Of a DNA stretch of 64,000 bases, positions 33,612 to 42,704 are shown piece after piece; the first letter of the stretch is position 1; each line of letters begins with the position of its first letter. The stretch is from Pseudomonas mandelii. Its GTDB lineage: Bacteria; Pseudomonadota; Gammaproteobacteria; Pseudomonadales; Pseudomonadaceae. The position numbers were made by a program, and so were the translations under genes. The stretch is taken from positions 571,067 through 635,066 of the forward strand of contig NZ_RCZA01000002.1 in the NCBI RefSeq assembly GCF_006438925.1, read 5' to 3'. A model generated the notes under the pieces. That model ran no database searches. It worked only from the letters and a program-made list of their open reading frames with translations, and was not told the DNA's origin.

Positions 33612-34764
33612 CGGCATGCGGTCAGGAAAAAACACCATGGCGTATTTCGGAACGGTGCTCTGTCTGTTTCTTTTGAGCTTTGTGGTGGGTTGGTCGTCGA
33701 AGTGGACCAACAACCTGTTCTACGCCCTGATGGCATTGCCGGGCCTGGTGTTCCTGATCAAGGAGCGCGGTGCGGGCTTGCTCAAGGAACCGCTGGCTTG
33801 GGGTTGGCTGGCGTTCATTCTTTGGTTTCTGGTACCTGCGACGATTGCAGGGCAGATGCAGTTCTACAAACACGTTTTCTATGTACTGATGTTCGTCATG
33901 GTGGTCGGCGCCTTTACCGATCCGCAGTTCTTCCGCAGTGCGGCGTTTGTCCGCGCTCAGTTCTGGATTCTGACGTTGTACATCTTCAGCAGCTCGCTCT
34001 ACGGTTGGGCAACCGGTGAATTCGCCGTTGGCAGCCGGGTGGCGCTGCTTCCGGCACGCCTGGAGAACGTCATCTACGCCAGCATTTGGCTGTTCTGTTC
34101 GTTGGCGCTGGCGCTGCCAGTCTGGCTCAGGACGCGAAACTACATCGAAGCTGGCCTGGCCATCGTTTTGTCAGTGTTCGCGGTAGCCTTCGTCCTGCAG
34201 ACGCGTACTGCGTTTGTGGGGGCTGTGTTCCTGTTTGGTATCTGGGTGCTTTACGGCATTTACCACAGGCCGCGGCTGGTAGGTGGTGCGGTGGCAATTT
34301 GCGCAATTGTTTTAGGCCTGCTGTTCCTGGTGGTGCACAACGAAGCCTGGTACCAGTCCCTCTGGAACCGAGGTGATTCGTACCGCATCGAGATTTTCCA
34401 TATCATGGTCGGCGAGTGGCGCAACTGCGGCTGGGTACTGGGCTGTGGCATCAGCTTTCACACCGCCCAGGTACTCGATGGCTGGATGCCGATTCAGCAT
34501 CCGCACAACATTTTCGTAGCGCTGGGGCTGTACAGCGGCGGGGTCGCACTGGTGTTGTTCGTTGCGCTGATGGCCGCATCCCTTTGGCAGGCCTGGCGTC
34601 TGCGAGACGTGTGGGGTGTGTACCTGGCGTGTGCGCTGGTGATGCTGAACTTTGATGGCAGTTTGCTGATTGGCAACCCTGACGAGTTGTGGCCACTGGT
34701 GCTGCTGCCCGCAGCGATGATCCTGTCTCGCGTACTGAAGGCGCGGCAACCCGCGCTGGCGTAG
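33601..34764 (+). CDS. waaL: O-antigen ligase WaaL
   Basis: 387 residues with about ten transmembrane segments and a large periplasmic loop. The Wzy_C-type core is seen in LQTRTAFVGAVFLFGIWVLY and in the catalytic-His motif IQHPHNIFVALGLYSGG. It joins undecaprenol-linked O-antigen to core-lipid A on the periplasmic side. The start is uncertain: ATG 33601, ATG 33616 (just after the previous stop) or ATG 33637 (best ribosome site, AGGA nine bases upstream). Confidence 0.88.
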   Translation: MEFSGMRSGKNTMAYFGTVLCLFLLSFVVGWSSKWTNNLFYALMALPGLVFLIKERGAGLLKEPLAWGWLAFILWFLVPATIAGQMQFYKHVFYVLMFVMVVGAFTDPQFFRSAAFVRAQFWILTLYIFSSSLYGWATGEFAVGSRVALLPARLENVIYASIWLFCSLALALPVWLRTRNYIEAGLAIVLSVFAVAFVLQTRTAFVGAVFLFGIWVLYGIYHRPRLVGGAVAICAIVLGLLFLVVHNEAWYQSLWNRGDSYRIEIFHIMVGEWRNCGWVLGCGISFHTAQVLDGWMPIQHPHNIFVALGLYSGGVALVLFVALMAASLWQAWRLRDVWGVYLACALVMLNFDGSLLIGNPDELWPLVLLPAAMILSRVLKARQPALA

Positions 34765-34770
34765 TGCCTG

Positions 34771-34799
34771 GCCTTCGTCTCCTCCCCGGAGGCGAAGGC
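34771..34799. terminator. Hairpin between convergent waaL and kinase-like gene
   Basis: GCCTTCGTCTCC pairs with GGAGGCGAAGGC over almost its full length (one T-G). It is followed on the plus strand by an imperfect T-rich stretch (ATTATTTTT). Probably a bidirectional transcript end. Confidence 0.6.
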
Positions 34800-34806
34800 C
34801 ATCAGA

Positions 34807-35478
34807 TTATTTTTGCAGGGCGACGCTCAGCTCCTCCGGGGAGCAGATGCTCTGGGTCTGGCCATAATTCTGCATGAAAACTTCGCCGCGACCGTCGAGC
34901 AACCATTGCCGATCTTGTGGGTAACGCACCATATGCTTGAAGTTGCGCAGCCGCAAAGTCTTGCGCAGCGGACGGCGATACACCCGCATGTCGGCGATAT
35001 CGATCAGGCCCAACTGATGCTCGGGTGTGAGCACGATGTTGCCCAGGTGCGCCGAGCGAAAATAAATCCCCCGCTCATGCAAAGTGGCCATGAAGACCCC
35101 CAATTGGCCGCGCAACGGATCGGCATCGCCCTCAATGTCCAGCAGCTGACGCAGGGTCTGGCCCGGCAGTGGATCGTAGTGCACCGCATCGCGCTCGATA
35201 CTCGCAATACGGTAAACCTGACGAATCGACGGGCAGGGGATGTGCCGTTCACGCAACGCATCGCAGTTGTCGGCAAAGCGTTTGGCGTACGGGTACCACG
35301 CGGCCGACGTCAGCAGGCGTTTGCGGCGAAACAGTTTGAGTATTGAACCGTCCGTCAACCGCAGAACCTTGTCCCCCGAACCATCCGCTTCAAGGACTTG
35401 TGCTCCCTCGCGCAGGGCGAGATATCGGGTGTGATCAAGCGCTTGCATCAATACTCCGGGTTGGGCGCCGTGAGGCAT
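34807..35478 (-). CDS. Kinase-fold protein lacking the catalytic Asp (PA4998-like)
   Basis: 223 residues. It resembles the WaaP/InaA kinase fold: a nucleotide lobe (SILKLFRRKRLLTSAAWYPY) and C-terminal GLIDIADMRVYR with the metal Asp. The catalytic loop is IYFRSAHLGNIVL, so the HRD-type Asp is Ser and the His is Phe. It is probably a pseudokinase or a divergent enzyme. Start ATG 35478 (ATG 35448 possible). It lies on the opposite strand from the LPS genes, between waaL and msbA, as PA4998 does. Confidence 0.82.
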   Translation of the reverse strand: MPHGAQPGVLMQALDHTRYLALREGAQVLEADGSGDKVLRLTDGSILKLFRRKRLLTSAAWYPYAKRFADNCDALRERHIPCPSIRQVYRIASIERDAVHYDPLPGQTLRQLLDIEGDADPLRGQLGVFMATLHERGIYFRSAHLGNIVLTPEHQLGLIDIADMRVYRRPLRKTLRLRNFKHMVRYPQDRQWLLDGRGEVFMQNYGQTQSICSPEELSVALQK

Positions 35479-35563
35479 GAATAGCCGGCCATGTTACCGC
35501 AGCTCAGCGACTAAAATGGCCTGTGTTACACTCGCGGGCTCTTTTCTCATACAACGGGTTCTC

Positions 35564-37366
35564 ATGACCAGCCCTGATTCGCCTGCGCCGTCGAGCTTGA
35601 AGATTTACCTGCGCCTGCTGTCGTATGTGCGCCCGTACTGGGGCATGTTTGCCATCAGTATCGTCGGCTTTGTGATTTTTGCCTCGACGCAGCCCATGCT
35701 CGCAGGGATTCTCAAATATTTCGTCGATGGCCTGAGCAACCCTGAAGCGGTGCTCTTCCCGACTGTTCCCTACCTGAAAGACTTGCAGTTGCTGATGGCC
35801 GTGCCGCTGCTGATTATCCTGATCGCCGCCTGGCAAGGCCTGGGGTCTTTCCTGGGCAACTACTACCTGGCCAAAGTATCGTTGGGGCTGGTCCACGACT
35901 TGCGTGTTGAGCTGTTCAACAAGTTGCTGGTATTGCCCAACCGTTATTTCGACACCCATAACTCCGGACACCTGATTTCGCGTATCACCTTCAACGTGAC
36001 CATGGTCACCGGTGCGGCCACGGACGCCATCAAAGTGGTCATTCGTGAAGGCCTGACCGTGGTGTTCCTGTTTGCTTACCTGTTGTGGATGAACTGGCAA
36101 CTGACCCTGGTGATGCTGGCGATCCTGCCAATCATCGCGATCATGGTGAGCAGCACCAGCAAAAAATTCCGCAAGCAGAGCAAGAAAATCCAGGTGGCGA
36201 TGGGCGACGTGACTCACGTGGCCTCCGAAACCATCCAGGGTTATCGCGTGGTGCGCAGCTTCGGCGGCGAGAGCTATGAAGAGCGTCGTTTCGCCGAAGC
36301 CAGTCAAGGCAATACTGACAAGCAACTGCGCATGACCAAGACCGGTGCGGTTTACACGCCCATGCTGCAATTGGTGATCTACACCGCCATGGCAGTGCTG
36401 ATGTTCCTGGTGCTGTTCCTGCGCGGCGATGCCACCGCCGGTGACCTGGTGGCCTACATCACCGCGGCGGGTCTGTTGCCCAAGCCGATTCGGCAGCTGT
36501 CGGAAGTCAGCTCGACAATCCAGAAAGGCGTTGCCGGTGCCGAGAGCATTTTCGAGCAACTGGACGTCGAGCCAGAGATTGACCAGGGTACCGTCGAGCG
36601 CGATCGCGTCAGCGGCCACCTGGAAGTGCGCAACCTGAGCTTCACCTATCCAGGGACCGAGCGTGAAGTGCTGAAGAACATCAGCTTCACAGCGGCACCG
36701 GGGCAAATGATCGCCCTGGTCGGACGCTCCGGTAGCGGCAAGTCGACCCTGGCCAGCCTGATTCCGCGTTTCTATCACCACGAAACCGGCGAAATCATGC
36801 TCGATGACGTGGAAATCGAAGACTATCGTCTGCGCAATCTGCGTCGCCATGTGGCGCAGGTGACGCAGCATGTGACCCTGTTCAACGACACCATTGCCAA
36901 TAACATCGCTTACGGTGACCTGGCCGGCGCACCACGTGCCGACATTGAAAAGGCCGCGACGGATGCTTACGCGATGGACTTCATCTCGGAGATGCCGCAG
37001 GGCCTGGACACCCAGGTCGGGGAAAACGGCGTGTTGCTGTCCGGTGGCCAGCGTCAGCGCCTGGCGATTGCCCGGGCCTTGTTGAAGAACGCACCGTTGC
37101 TGATTCTCGACGAGGCAACGTCGGCGCTCGATACCGAGTCCGAACGGCACATTCAGGCGGCACTGGATCAGGTCATGAAAGGTCGCACCACACTGGTGAT
37201 TGCTCACCGGTTGTCGACCATCGAGAAAGCCGACCTGATCCTGGTCATGGATCATGGTGAAATCGTCGAGCGTGGTACCCACGCACAACTGCTGGCGCAA
37301 AACGGCTACTACTCGCGCCTGCATGCGATGGGCCTGGACGAGCCGGTCACTGCCGGAATCGCTTGA
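35564..37366 (+). CDS. msbA: Lipid A export ABC transporter MsbA
   Basis: 600 residues from ATG 35564 (MTSPDSPAPSSLKIYLRL); the upstream open frame is discarded. There are six transmembrane helices in the first ~330 residues. The ATPase follows: Walker A GRSGSGKSTLA, signature LSGGQRQRLAIARA, Walker B LLILDEATSALD and the H-loop in VIAHRLSTI. It flips core-lipid A across the inner membrane. A perfect terminator ends it. Confidence 0.97.
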   Translation: MTSPDSPAPSSLKIYLRLLSYVRPYWGMFAISIVGFVIFASTQPMLAGILKYFVDGLSNPEAVLFPTVPYLKDLQLLMAVPLLIILIAAWQGLGSFLGNYYLAKVSLGLVHDLRVELFNKLLVLPNRYFDTHNSGHLISRITFNVTMVTGAATDAIKVVIREGLTVVFLFAYLLWMNWQLTLVMLAILPIIAIMVSSTSKKFRKQSKKIQVAMGDVTHVASETIQGYRVVRSFGGESYEERRFAEASQGNTDKQLRMTKTGAVYTPMLQLVIYTAMAVLMFLVLFLRGDATAGDLVAYITAAGLLPKPIRQLSEVSSTIQKGVAGAESIFEQLDVEPEIDQGTVERDRVSGHLEVRNLSFTYPGTEREVLKNISFTAAPGQMIALVGRSGSGKSTLASLIPRFYHHETGEIMLDDVEIEDYRLRNLRRHVAQVTQHVTLFNDTIANNIAYGDLAGAPRADIEKAATDAYAMDFISEMPQGLDTQVGENGVLLSGGQRQRLAIARALLKNAPLLILDEATSALDTESERHIQAALDQVMKGRTTLVIAHRLSTIEKADLILVMDHGEIVERGTHAQLLAQNGYYSRLHAMGLDEPVTAGIA

Positions 37367-37373
37367 TCCGATG

Positions 37374-37402
37374 AAAGGGGTGAGCTGGCGCTCACCCCTT
37401 TT
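37374..37402 (+). terminator. Terminator of msbA
   Basis: AAAGGGGTGAGC (37374-37385) pairs perfectly with GCTCACCCCTTT (37390-37401), with a four-base loop and a short T run. Confidence 0.88.
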
Positions 37403-37558
37403 GCACACCAGGCGTGCAACGCGTCCGGTGATTGGTATCCAGACCTTTACCCTTTTTGACCAAGCCTGTCGATTGTCGGTTTTTCTGATCAATAAATGAG
37501 CAGAAAACTCCTCTGAATCATCCCATTGCAGCCGTCACACAAGCCCACGCCAACCCTG

Positions 37559-37567
37559 TGTTAATAT
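37559..37567 (+). promoter_or_regulatory. Extended -10 promoter of hldE
   Basis: TGTTAATAT provides TGn plus TAATAT, 35 bases before the hldE ATG. No good -35 hexamer is found at normal spacing, as is common for extended -10 promoters. Confidence 0.45.
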
Positions 37568-37601
37568 CGCGCCCCTGTTCATTTTGTATGTGGGTTGCTC
37601 C

Positions 37602-39026
37602 ATGAAGTTGTCCATGCCGCGATTCGATCAAGCCCCTGTCTTGGTGGTCGGCGATGTCATGCTCGACCGTTACTGGCATGGTGGTACCTCACGGATTTCC
37701 CCTGAGGCGCCGGTACCGGTAGTCAAGGTCGAGCAAATCGAGGACCGCCCGGGCGGTGCCGCCAACGTTGCGTTGAACATTGCCGCCCTCGGCGCACCGG
37801 CCTCGCTGGTCGGCGTGACCGGCGACGATGAAGCCGCCGACAGCCTGGCCAATAGCCTCAAAGGCGCTGGCGTACGGGCGTTGTTCCAGCGCATCGCGCA
37901 CCAGCCGACCATCGTCAAGCTGCGGGTCATGAGCCGTCACCAGCAACTGCTGCGTATCGACTTCGAAGAACCGTTCGCCACCGACGCATTGGCGTTGGGC
38001 GAACAGGTCGACGAATTGCTCGAAGGCATCAAGGTGCTGGTGCTGTCCGACTACGGCAAAGGCGCGCTGAAAAACCATCAGGTGCTGATCCAGGCCGCCC
38101 GTGCCCGTGGCATTCCGGTGCTGGCCGATCCCAAGGGCAAGGATTTCTCGATCTACCGTGGTGCGAGCCTGATCACCCCGAACCTCAGCGAATTCGAAAC
38201 CATCGTCGGCGGTTGCGCCGATGAGCACGAGCTGGTGAGCAAGGGCGCGCAGCTGATGCACGACCTCGACCTCGGCGCATTGCTGGTGACCCGCGGCGAA
38301 CACGGCATGACCCTGTTGCGTCCGGATCATCCGGCGCTGCACCTGCCGGCCCGTGCCCGTGAAGTGTTCGATGTGACGGGTGCCGGCGACACGGTGATTT
38401 CTACCCTGGCGGCCGCCATTGCCGCTGGCGAAGAACTGCCTCACGCGGTGGCCCTGGCCAACCTGGCGGCGGGCATCGTGGTCGGCAAACTCGGTACGGC
38501 AGCCATCAGCGCGCCGGAACTGCGTCGCGCCATCCAGCGTGAAGAAGGTTCGGAGCGCGGTGTGCTCGGCCTTGAGCAGCTGTTGCTGGCGGTCGATGAT
38601 GCGCGTGCGCATAAAGAGAAGATCGTCTTCACCAACGGCTGCTTCGACATTTTGCACGCCGGCCACGTGACCTACCTCGAGCAGGCGCGAGCTCAGGGCG
38701 ATCGCTTGATCGTGGCGGTCAACGACGATGCGTCGGTCAGCCGTCTGAAAGGGCCGGGTCGTCCGATCAACAGCGTCGACCGTCGCATGGCCGTACTGGC
38801 AGGTCTGGGCGCCGTGGATTGGGTGATCAGCTTCGCTGAAGGCACTCCGGAAAACCTGCTGCGCGAGGTCAAGCCGGATGTGCTGGTCAAGGGTGGGGAC
38901 TACGGGATCGAGCAAGTTGTCGGCGCGGACATCGTGACCGCTTACGGCGGGACGGTGAAAGTGCTGGGGCTGGTGGAAAACAGCTCCACTACCGCGATTG
39001 TCGAGAAGATCCGCAAATCCGAGTGA
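37602..39026 (+). CDS. hldE: Bifunctional heptose kinase/adenylyltransferase
   Basis: 474 residues from ATG 37602. The N-terminal ribokinase-like domain (about 1-320) has VLVVGDVMLDRYWHG, RPGGAANVALN and the catalytic DVTGAGDTV. The C-terminal nucleotidyltransferase (about 345-474) has TNGCFDILHAGHVTYLEQAR. It makes D-glycero-beta-D-manno-heptose 1-phosphate and then ADP-heptose, the donor used by WaaC and WaaF. Single gene with its own promoter, closed by a REP. Confidence 0.97.
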   Translation: MKLSMPRFDQAPVLVVGDVMLDRYWHGGTSRISPEAPVPVVKVEQIEDRPGGAANVALNIAALGAPASLVGVTGDDEAADSLANSLKGAGVRALFQRIAHQPTIVKLRVMSRHQQLLRIDFEEPFATDALALGEQVDELLEGIKVLVLSDYGKGALKNHQVLIQAARARGIPVLADPKGKDFSIYRGASLITPNLSEFETIVGGCADEHELVSKGAQLMHDLDLGALLVTRGEHGMTLLRPDHPALHLPARAREVFDVTGAGDTVISTLAAAIAAGEELPHAVALANLAAGIVVGKLGTAAISAPELRRAIQREEGSERGVLGLEQLLLAVDDARAHKEKIVFTNGCFDILHAGHVTYLEQARAQGDRLIVAVNDDASVSRLKGPGRPINSVDRRMAVLAGLGAVDWVISFAEGTPENLLREVKPDVLVKGGDYGIEQVVGADIVTAYGGTVKVLGLVENSSTTAIVEKIRKSE

Positions 39027-39031
39027 AGCCT

Positions 39032-39123
39032 AAAAGATCGCAGCCTCGTTTCACTCGACAGCTCCTACAGGGAATCTCATTTCAATGTAGGAGCTGTCGA
39101 GTGAAACGAGGCTGCGATCTTTT
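39032..39123. repeat. REP doublet, type A variant with matched arm changes
   Basis: Arms at 39032-39069 and 39086-39123 are perfect reverse complements over 38 bases. The usual CTTCGGCAGCTCC is replaced in both arms by CTCGTTTCACTCGACAGCTCC. It lies between convergent hldE and the next gene. Confidence 0.9.
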
Positions 39124-39134
39124 GATCTTTTGCT

Positions 39135-40103
39135 TTAAGAGCTGACTTTTTTACGCGGTACGATTCTCTTCAGCAATTGCTTCGCCTTCCCACGCAACCG
39201 CGCCAAACCGGAATCTTTCCCCGGCGGGCTCAAACCCTGTTGCCGCACCCAATCCTTCCAGCGAATTCGCTCATCTCTCACCAGCCAGCCTTCCTGCTGG
39301 GCAAAACTCTCTGCCAGGTACAACCCGCGAGTGCTCGCCGGGTACAGCTGATCCTTTTTCAAGGTATAGAGCTCGGCCATCGGTTGGCCATCCTGCAGCG
39401 GCATCAGATACAAATCGGGACGTTTTCGATCGAGCCGGGCCACCAGTTGATCGCCTTCCAGTCGTTCGTCGACATGGAACAGGCTCAGGGATTTGGCTTC
39501 CTTGGGCACCTCCAGGCGCAAGTCATAGATCAATTGCAGCGAGGCCGTCGGCAAATGCACGTAAGCCCGCGGGCGTTCGATCAACTGCATCTTGGCGCAA
39601 CGCACCGGCCGTGCCGAACCGGACAACGGCGTCAGGCGAAACGGCAGGGCTTCGCGATAATGCAGCGCGGACGAGTAGGGCGCCGGCAGCCACGTGTCGT
39701 TGAAACGCCCGCCGAGCCAGCCCTCCGGGGTTTCCAGCAGACACTCTTCGGCAATTTCCTGAATCGCGGTGTGCAGTGGCAGGTTCAGCTCATGGGCGGG
39801 CACGTAGCCGGAGATCAGTTTGAGCACCACGTCGCCGCGGTCTTGCCGACGCTGACGCACCAACACCCAGTAATCGCGGTTCTGCCAATGCAGGGTCAGG
39901 CGCACCGAGACCCCGAGGTTGGCCAGCTCAAGCGAAAACCGCTGAGTGTCGGCGACCGTCACCGGGCGGCGACGTTGCAGCGTCTGGGAGAAATTGAGCG
40001 GCATCCCGACGCTTTGATAACTCAGGCCTTCGGGAGTCGCTTCGACAAATAACGGCAGGGTCTTGAAGTTGCTCGGGTTCTTTCTTATGAGCGTACGCGG
40101 CAT
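39135..40103 (-). CDS. Conserved Pseudomonas hypothetical protein (PA4993 position)
   Basis: 322 residues, soluble, no signal peptide. A central part with a Nudix-like look (HTAIQEIAEECLLETPEGWLGG) and later LIYDLRLEVPKEAKSLSLF suggest a divergent Nudix-hydrolase-type fold. The Nudix box is incomplete, so I do not assign a function. It is basic at the C-terminus. It is on the minus strand, 32 bases downstream of the aldo/keto reductase gene, and probably in its operon. Confidence 0.75.
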   Translation of the reverse strand: MPRTLIRKNPSNFKTLPLFVEATPEGLSYQSVGMPLNFSQTLQRRRPVTVADTQRFSLELANLGVSVRLTLHWQNRDYWVLVRQRRQDRGDVVLKLISGYVPAHELNLPLHTAIQEIAEECLLETPEGWLGGRFNDTWLPAPYSSALHYREALPFRLTPLSGSARPVRCAKMQLIERPRAYVHLPTASLQLIYDLRLEVPKEAKSLSLFHVDERLEGDQLVARLDRKRPDLYLMPLQDGQPMAELYTLKKDQLYPASTRGLYLAESFAQQEGWLVRDERIRWKDWVRQQGLSPPGKDSGLARLRGKAKQLLKRIVPRKKVSS

Positions 40104-40135
40104 GTCGGCTCCTGCTTAAGGCCGCGTGGGCGGCA

Positions 40136-40948
40136 TCAGTTTCTACGTAGGACCTGGGCAACGGTCGCGACGTTATGGGCGAGGTGCAGCGGATTAATGG
40201 TCCCGACAATAGCACTGGCAACGCCCGGATGTTCAAACAACAACTCGAAGCTGGCGCGAACGGGGTCCACGCCCGGGCTCAGGCAAACATGACCGCTGGC
40301 GAGGGCTTTTTTGACCAGAATGGCTTTGCCGTGAGCAGCAGCATAGTCAATGACCGGCTTCTCGTTCTGCTCGTTCAGATTGTAGGTGACCATCGCGCAA
40401 TCACCTTGTTCCAGAGCCTTCAAACCGCCTTCGACGGTTTTGCCGGAAAAACCGAAGCCGCGAATCTTGCCTTCGCTCTTCAGCTCGGCGAGGGTTGCAT
40501 AGACTTCACTGTCGTTGAGGATGGTCAGGTCGTTGCCGTCGGAGTGCACCAGCACCAGATCGATGAAGTCCGTTTCCAGCCGTTGCAGACTACGTTCCAC
40601 CGACAGCCGGGTGTGGGCGGCGCTGAAATCGTGGCTCGACTGGCCGTCGGCAAACTCTTCGCCGACCTTGCTGACGATCACCCAATCCTGGCGCTGCCCA
40701 CGCAGCAATGGCCCGAGGCGTTCTTCGCTGCGGCCATAGGCCGGGGCGGTGTCGATCAGGTTGATGCCCAGGTCGCGCGCGAGTTTGAGCAGCATGCGCG
40801 CTTCGTCATCATCGGGAATCTGAAAACCGTTGGGGTACTTCACGCCTTGGTCACGGCCGAGTTTTACCGTGCCCAAGCCCAGTGGCGAAACCAGCAGGCC
40901 GGTGCTGCCCAACGGGCGATGCAGATCGTGCAAGGTTGGTTGGCTCAT
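40136..40948 (-). CDS. Aldo/keto reductase
   Basis: 270 residues, one TIM barrel. The catalytic tetrad is visible: Asp and Tyr in LIDTAPAYGRSEERLG, Lys in VIVSKVGEEF, His in LVLVHSDGND. It reduces carbonyls with NADPH; substrate unknown. Start ATG 40948 overlaps the end of the upstream FAD enzyme gene by 4 bases, so the two are coupled. Confidence 0.9.
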   Translation of the reverse strand: MSQPTLHDLHRPLGSTGLLVSPLGLGTVKLGRDQGVKYPNGFQIPDDDEARMLLKLARDLGINLIDTAPAYGRSEERLGPLLRGQRQDWVIVSKVGEEFADGQSSHDFSAAHTRLSVERSLQRLETDFIDLVLVHSDGNDLTILNDSEVYATLAELKSEGKIRGFGFSGKTVEGGLKALEQGDCAMVTYNLNEQNEKPVIDYAAAHGKAILVKKALASGHVCLSPGVDPVRASFELLFEHPGVASAIVGTINPLHLAHNVATVAQVLRRN

Positions 40949-42120
40949 GGCAGCAGTTGCTCCCAGGCAGGGACGCCCATCGGCGGTTTTGGCAGGTCGG
41001 GCAGCGGCGTCGGATGGCTTGGCTGGATGCCGTCGCGCTGCAAGGACGCGATGACGCGATCAGCAAAGTCCGGAGCCAGCGCCAGTTTGGTTGGCCAGCC
41101 GACCAGTAGCCGGCCTTCTTCGGCAAGGAATGCATTGTCAGGACGGGTCAGTCCCGATTGCAACGGCTCGGCGCGATCCACTCGGAGGGTGGCCCATTGC
41201 GCTGTGCTCAAGTCGATCCATGGCAGCAACTGGCCGAGTTCTTTCTGCGCGGTGGCAATTTGCTCGGCGGGTTCGCGGGCGACACCTTCGGCTTCAGCGA
41301 TATCGCCGCCCAGATACCAGACCCATTGACCATCGGCGGCCGGATGGGTGGTCACGGTAATGCGCGGCTTGGTGCCGCCGCCCAGGCAGTGGGCATACAG
41401 TGGTTTGAGACCCGGACCTTTGGCGATGATCATGTGCAACGGCCGGCGTTGCATGGCGGGCTGACTCAATCCCAGGGCATCGAGCAACGCTGCCGTACCG
41501 GCACCGGCGCTCAAGACGATGCGCTGGGCGCGAATCTCGCGCTCGTCGACCTTCAGGCCGACCAGTTTTCCACCCTCCAGCAACGGTTCGATGTTCTGAC
41601 CGGCGAGCAGGCCATCACCCGCCAGATCGGCCAGGCGCTGGATCAGGCTCGGCACGTCGATCACCAGTTCCGCCAGGCGATAGACCTTGCCCTTGAAGCG
41701 CTTGTCTTGCAGGGCAGGCGGCAGTTGATCACCCTTGACCTGGTCGACACGGCCGCGCACCGCTTTGCTGGCGAAGAAACTGGTGAGATTGCCGGCGATC
41801 GTGCCGGGGGACCAGAGGTAATGAGCTTCGGACAGCAGGCGCACGCCGGTCAGGTCCAGTTCGCCGTCACCGGCCAGGGCTTCGCGCCAGCGCCGAGGCA
41901 TGTCAGAGATGGCTTCCGAGGCACCGGTCAAGGCGCCATGCAATGCGTACTTGGCGCCGCCATGGATGATGCCTTGGGACTTCACGCTTTGCCCGCCACC
42001 GAGGCTGGCGCTTTCCACCAGCACGGTCGAAAAACCCTGGCGGCGCAGGCGCGCATTCAGCCAGAGGCCGGCGACACCAGCGCCGACAATCAGAACGTCG
42101 GTGGAAATAACGGATGGCAT
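40945..42120 (-). CDS. FAD-dependent oxidoreductase (DAO family)
   Basis: 391 residues. The N-terminal Rossmann motif VLIVGAGVAGLWLNARLRRQ binds FAD, followed by GGGQSVKSQGIIHGGAKYAL and a C-terminal GWPTKLALAPDF region. DAO-fold enzymes oxidise amino acids, glycerol phosphate or similar; the substrate here is not known. First gene of a small operon with the aldo/keto reductase and possibly the PA4993-like gene. Confidence 0.88.
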   Translation of the reverse strand: MPSVISTDVLIVGAGVAGLWLNARLRRQGFSTVLVESASLGGGQSVKSQGIIHGGAKYALHGALTGASEAISDMPRRWREALAGDGELDLTGVRLLSEAHYLWSPGTIAGNLTSFFASKAVRGRVDQVKGDQLPPALQDKRFKGKVYRLAELVIDVPSLIQRLADLAGDGLLAGQNIEPLLEGGKLVGLKVDEREIRAQRIVLSAGAGTAALLDALGLSQPAMQRRPLHMIIAKGPGLKPLYAHCLGGGTKPRITVTTHPAADGQWVWYLGGDIAEAEGVAREPAEQIATAQKELGQLLPWIDLSTAQWATLRVDRAEPLQSGLTRPDNAFLAEEGRLLVGWPTKLALAPDFADRVIASLQRDGIQPSHPTPLPDLPKPPMGVPAWEQLLP

Positions 42121-42185
42121 GCAGCGACCTCAGTGTTCAAGACGAGGGCGCAGTATACAGACTCATGGATCGGAGCTAAGGCGTG

Positions 42186-42266
42186 AAAAAAGATCGCAGC
42201 CTTCGGCAGCTCCTACAGGGTTATGTGTACACCCGTGTAGGAGCTGCCGAAGGCTGCGATCTTTTT
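42186..42266. repeat. REP doublet, type A
   Basis: AAAAAGATCGCAGCCTTCGG (42186 on) is inverted at 42236-42266. It sits between the FAD enzyme start and the SMR gene stop. Confidence 0.9.
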
Positions 42267-42268
42267 CG

Positions 42269-42601
42269 TCAATGCCCCGCGGTTTTGGAGAAGAGCTGGA
42301 TGACAACGACGCCCAGTACGATGAGCGCCATCCCCAGCATTGCCGGCACATCCAGCTTCTGCCCGTAGATAAACAGCGCCGCAACGCTAACCATCACGAT
42401 CCCCATGCCGGCCCACACCGCGTAAGCCACTCCCACCGGAACGCTACGCACCACCAGCGTGAGCATCCAGAAGGCGATGCCATAGCCGACAATCACCAGA
42501 ATCAGAGGCAGTGGCGTGCTGAAGCCTTTGACCGCTTTCATCGAAACGGTGGCGATCACTTCGGCGCAGATGGCAATGGCCAGGTAGTAGTAAGCGGTCA
42601 T
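42269..42601 (-). CDS. Small multidrug resistance (SMR) efflux protein
   Basis: 110 residues from ATG 42601, preceded by GAGGATGCACCT; a longer frame from 42643 is less likely. Four transmembrane helices. The coupling Glu is in AICAEVIATVSMKA, and later YAVWAGMGIV and LDVPAMLGMALIVLGVV match EmrE/QacE. It works as a dual-topology dimer exchanging protons for cationic drugs. Divergent from the LysR gene next door, which may control it (inference). Confidence 0.92.
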   Translation of the reverse strand: MTAYYYLAIAICAEVIATVSMKAVKGFSTPLPLILVIVGYGIAFWMLTLVVRSVPVGVAYAVWAGMGIVMVSVAALFIYGQKLDVPAMLGMALIVLGVVVIQLFSKTAGH

Positions 42602-42704
42602 AGGTGCATCCTCGTGTGAAGTGTTGCTGTCTGAGGTCGGCATTTTAGAGATTCTCCAGATGCGGTAAAGTCATTACCTATCTGTTATGAAGATGGGTTG
42701 AGCC

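Noticed and set aside
35504..37492. 662-residue minus-strand frame opposite msbA
   Set aside because: Antisense shadow of msbA; reads through its terminator.
39135..40103. Nudix hydrolase assignment for the PA4993-like protein
   Set aside because: The Nudix-box residues are incomplete (IQEIAEECLLE only partly fits), so it is left without function.
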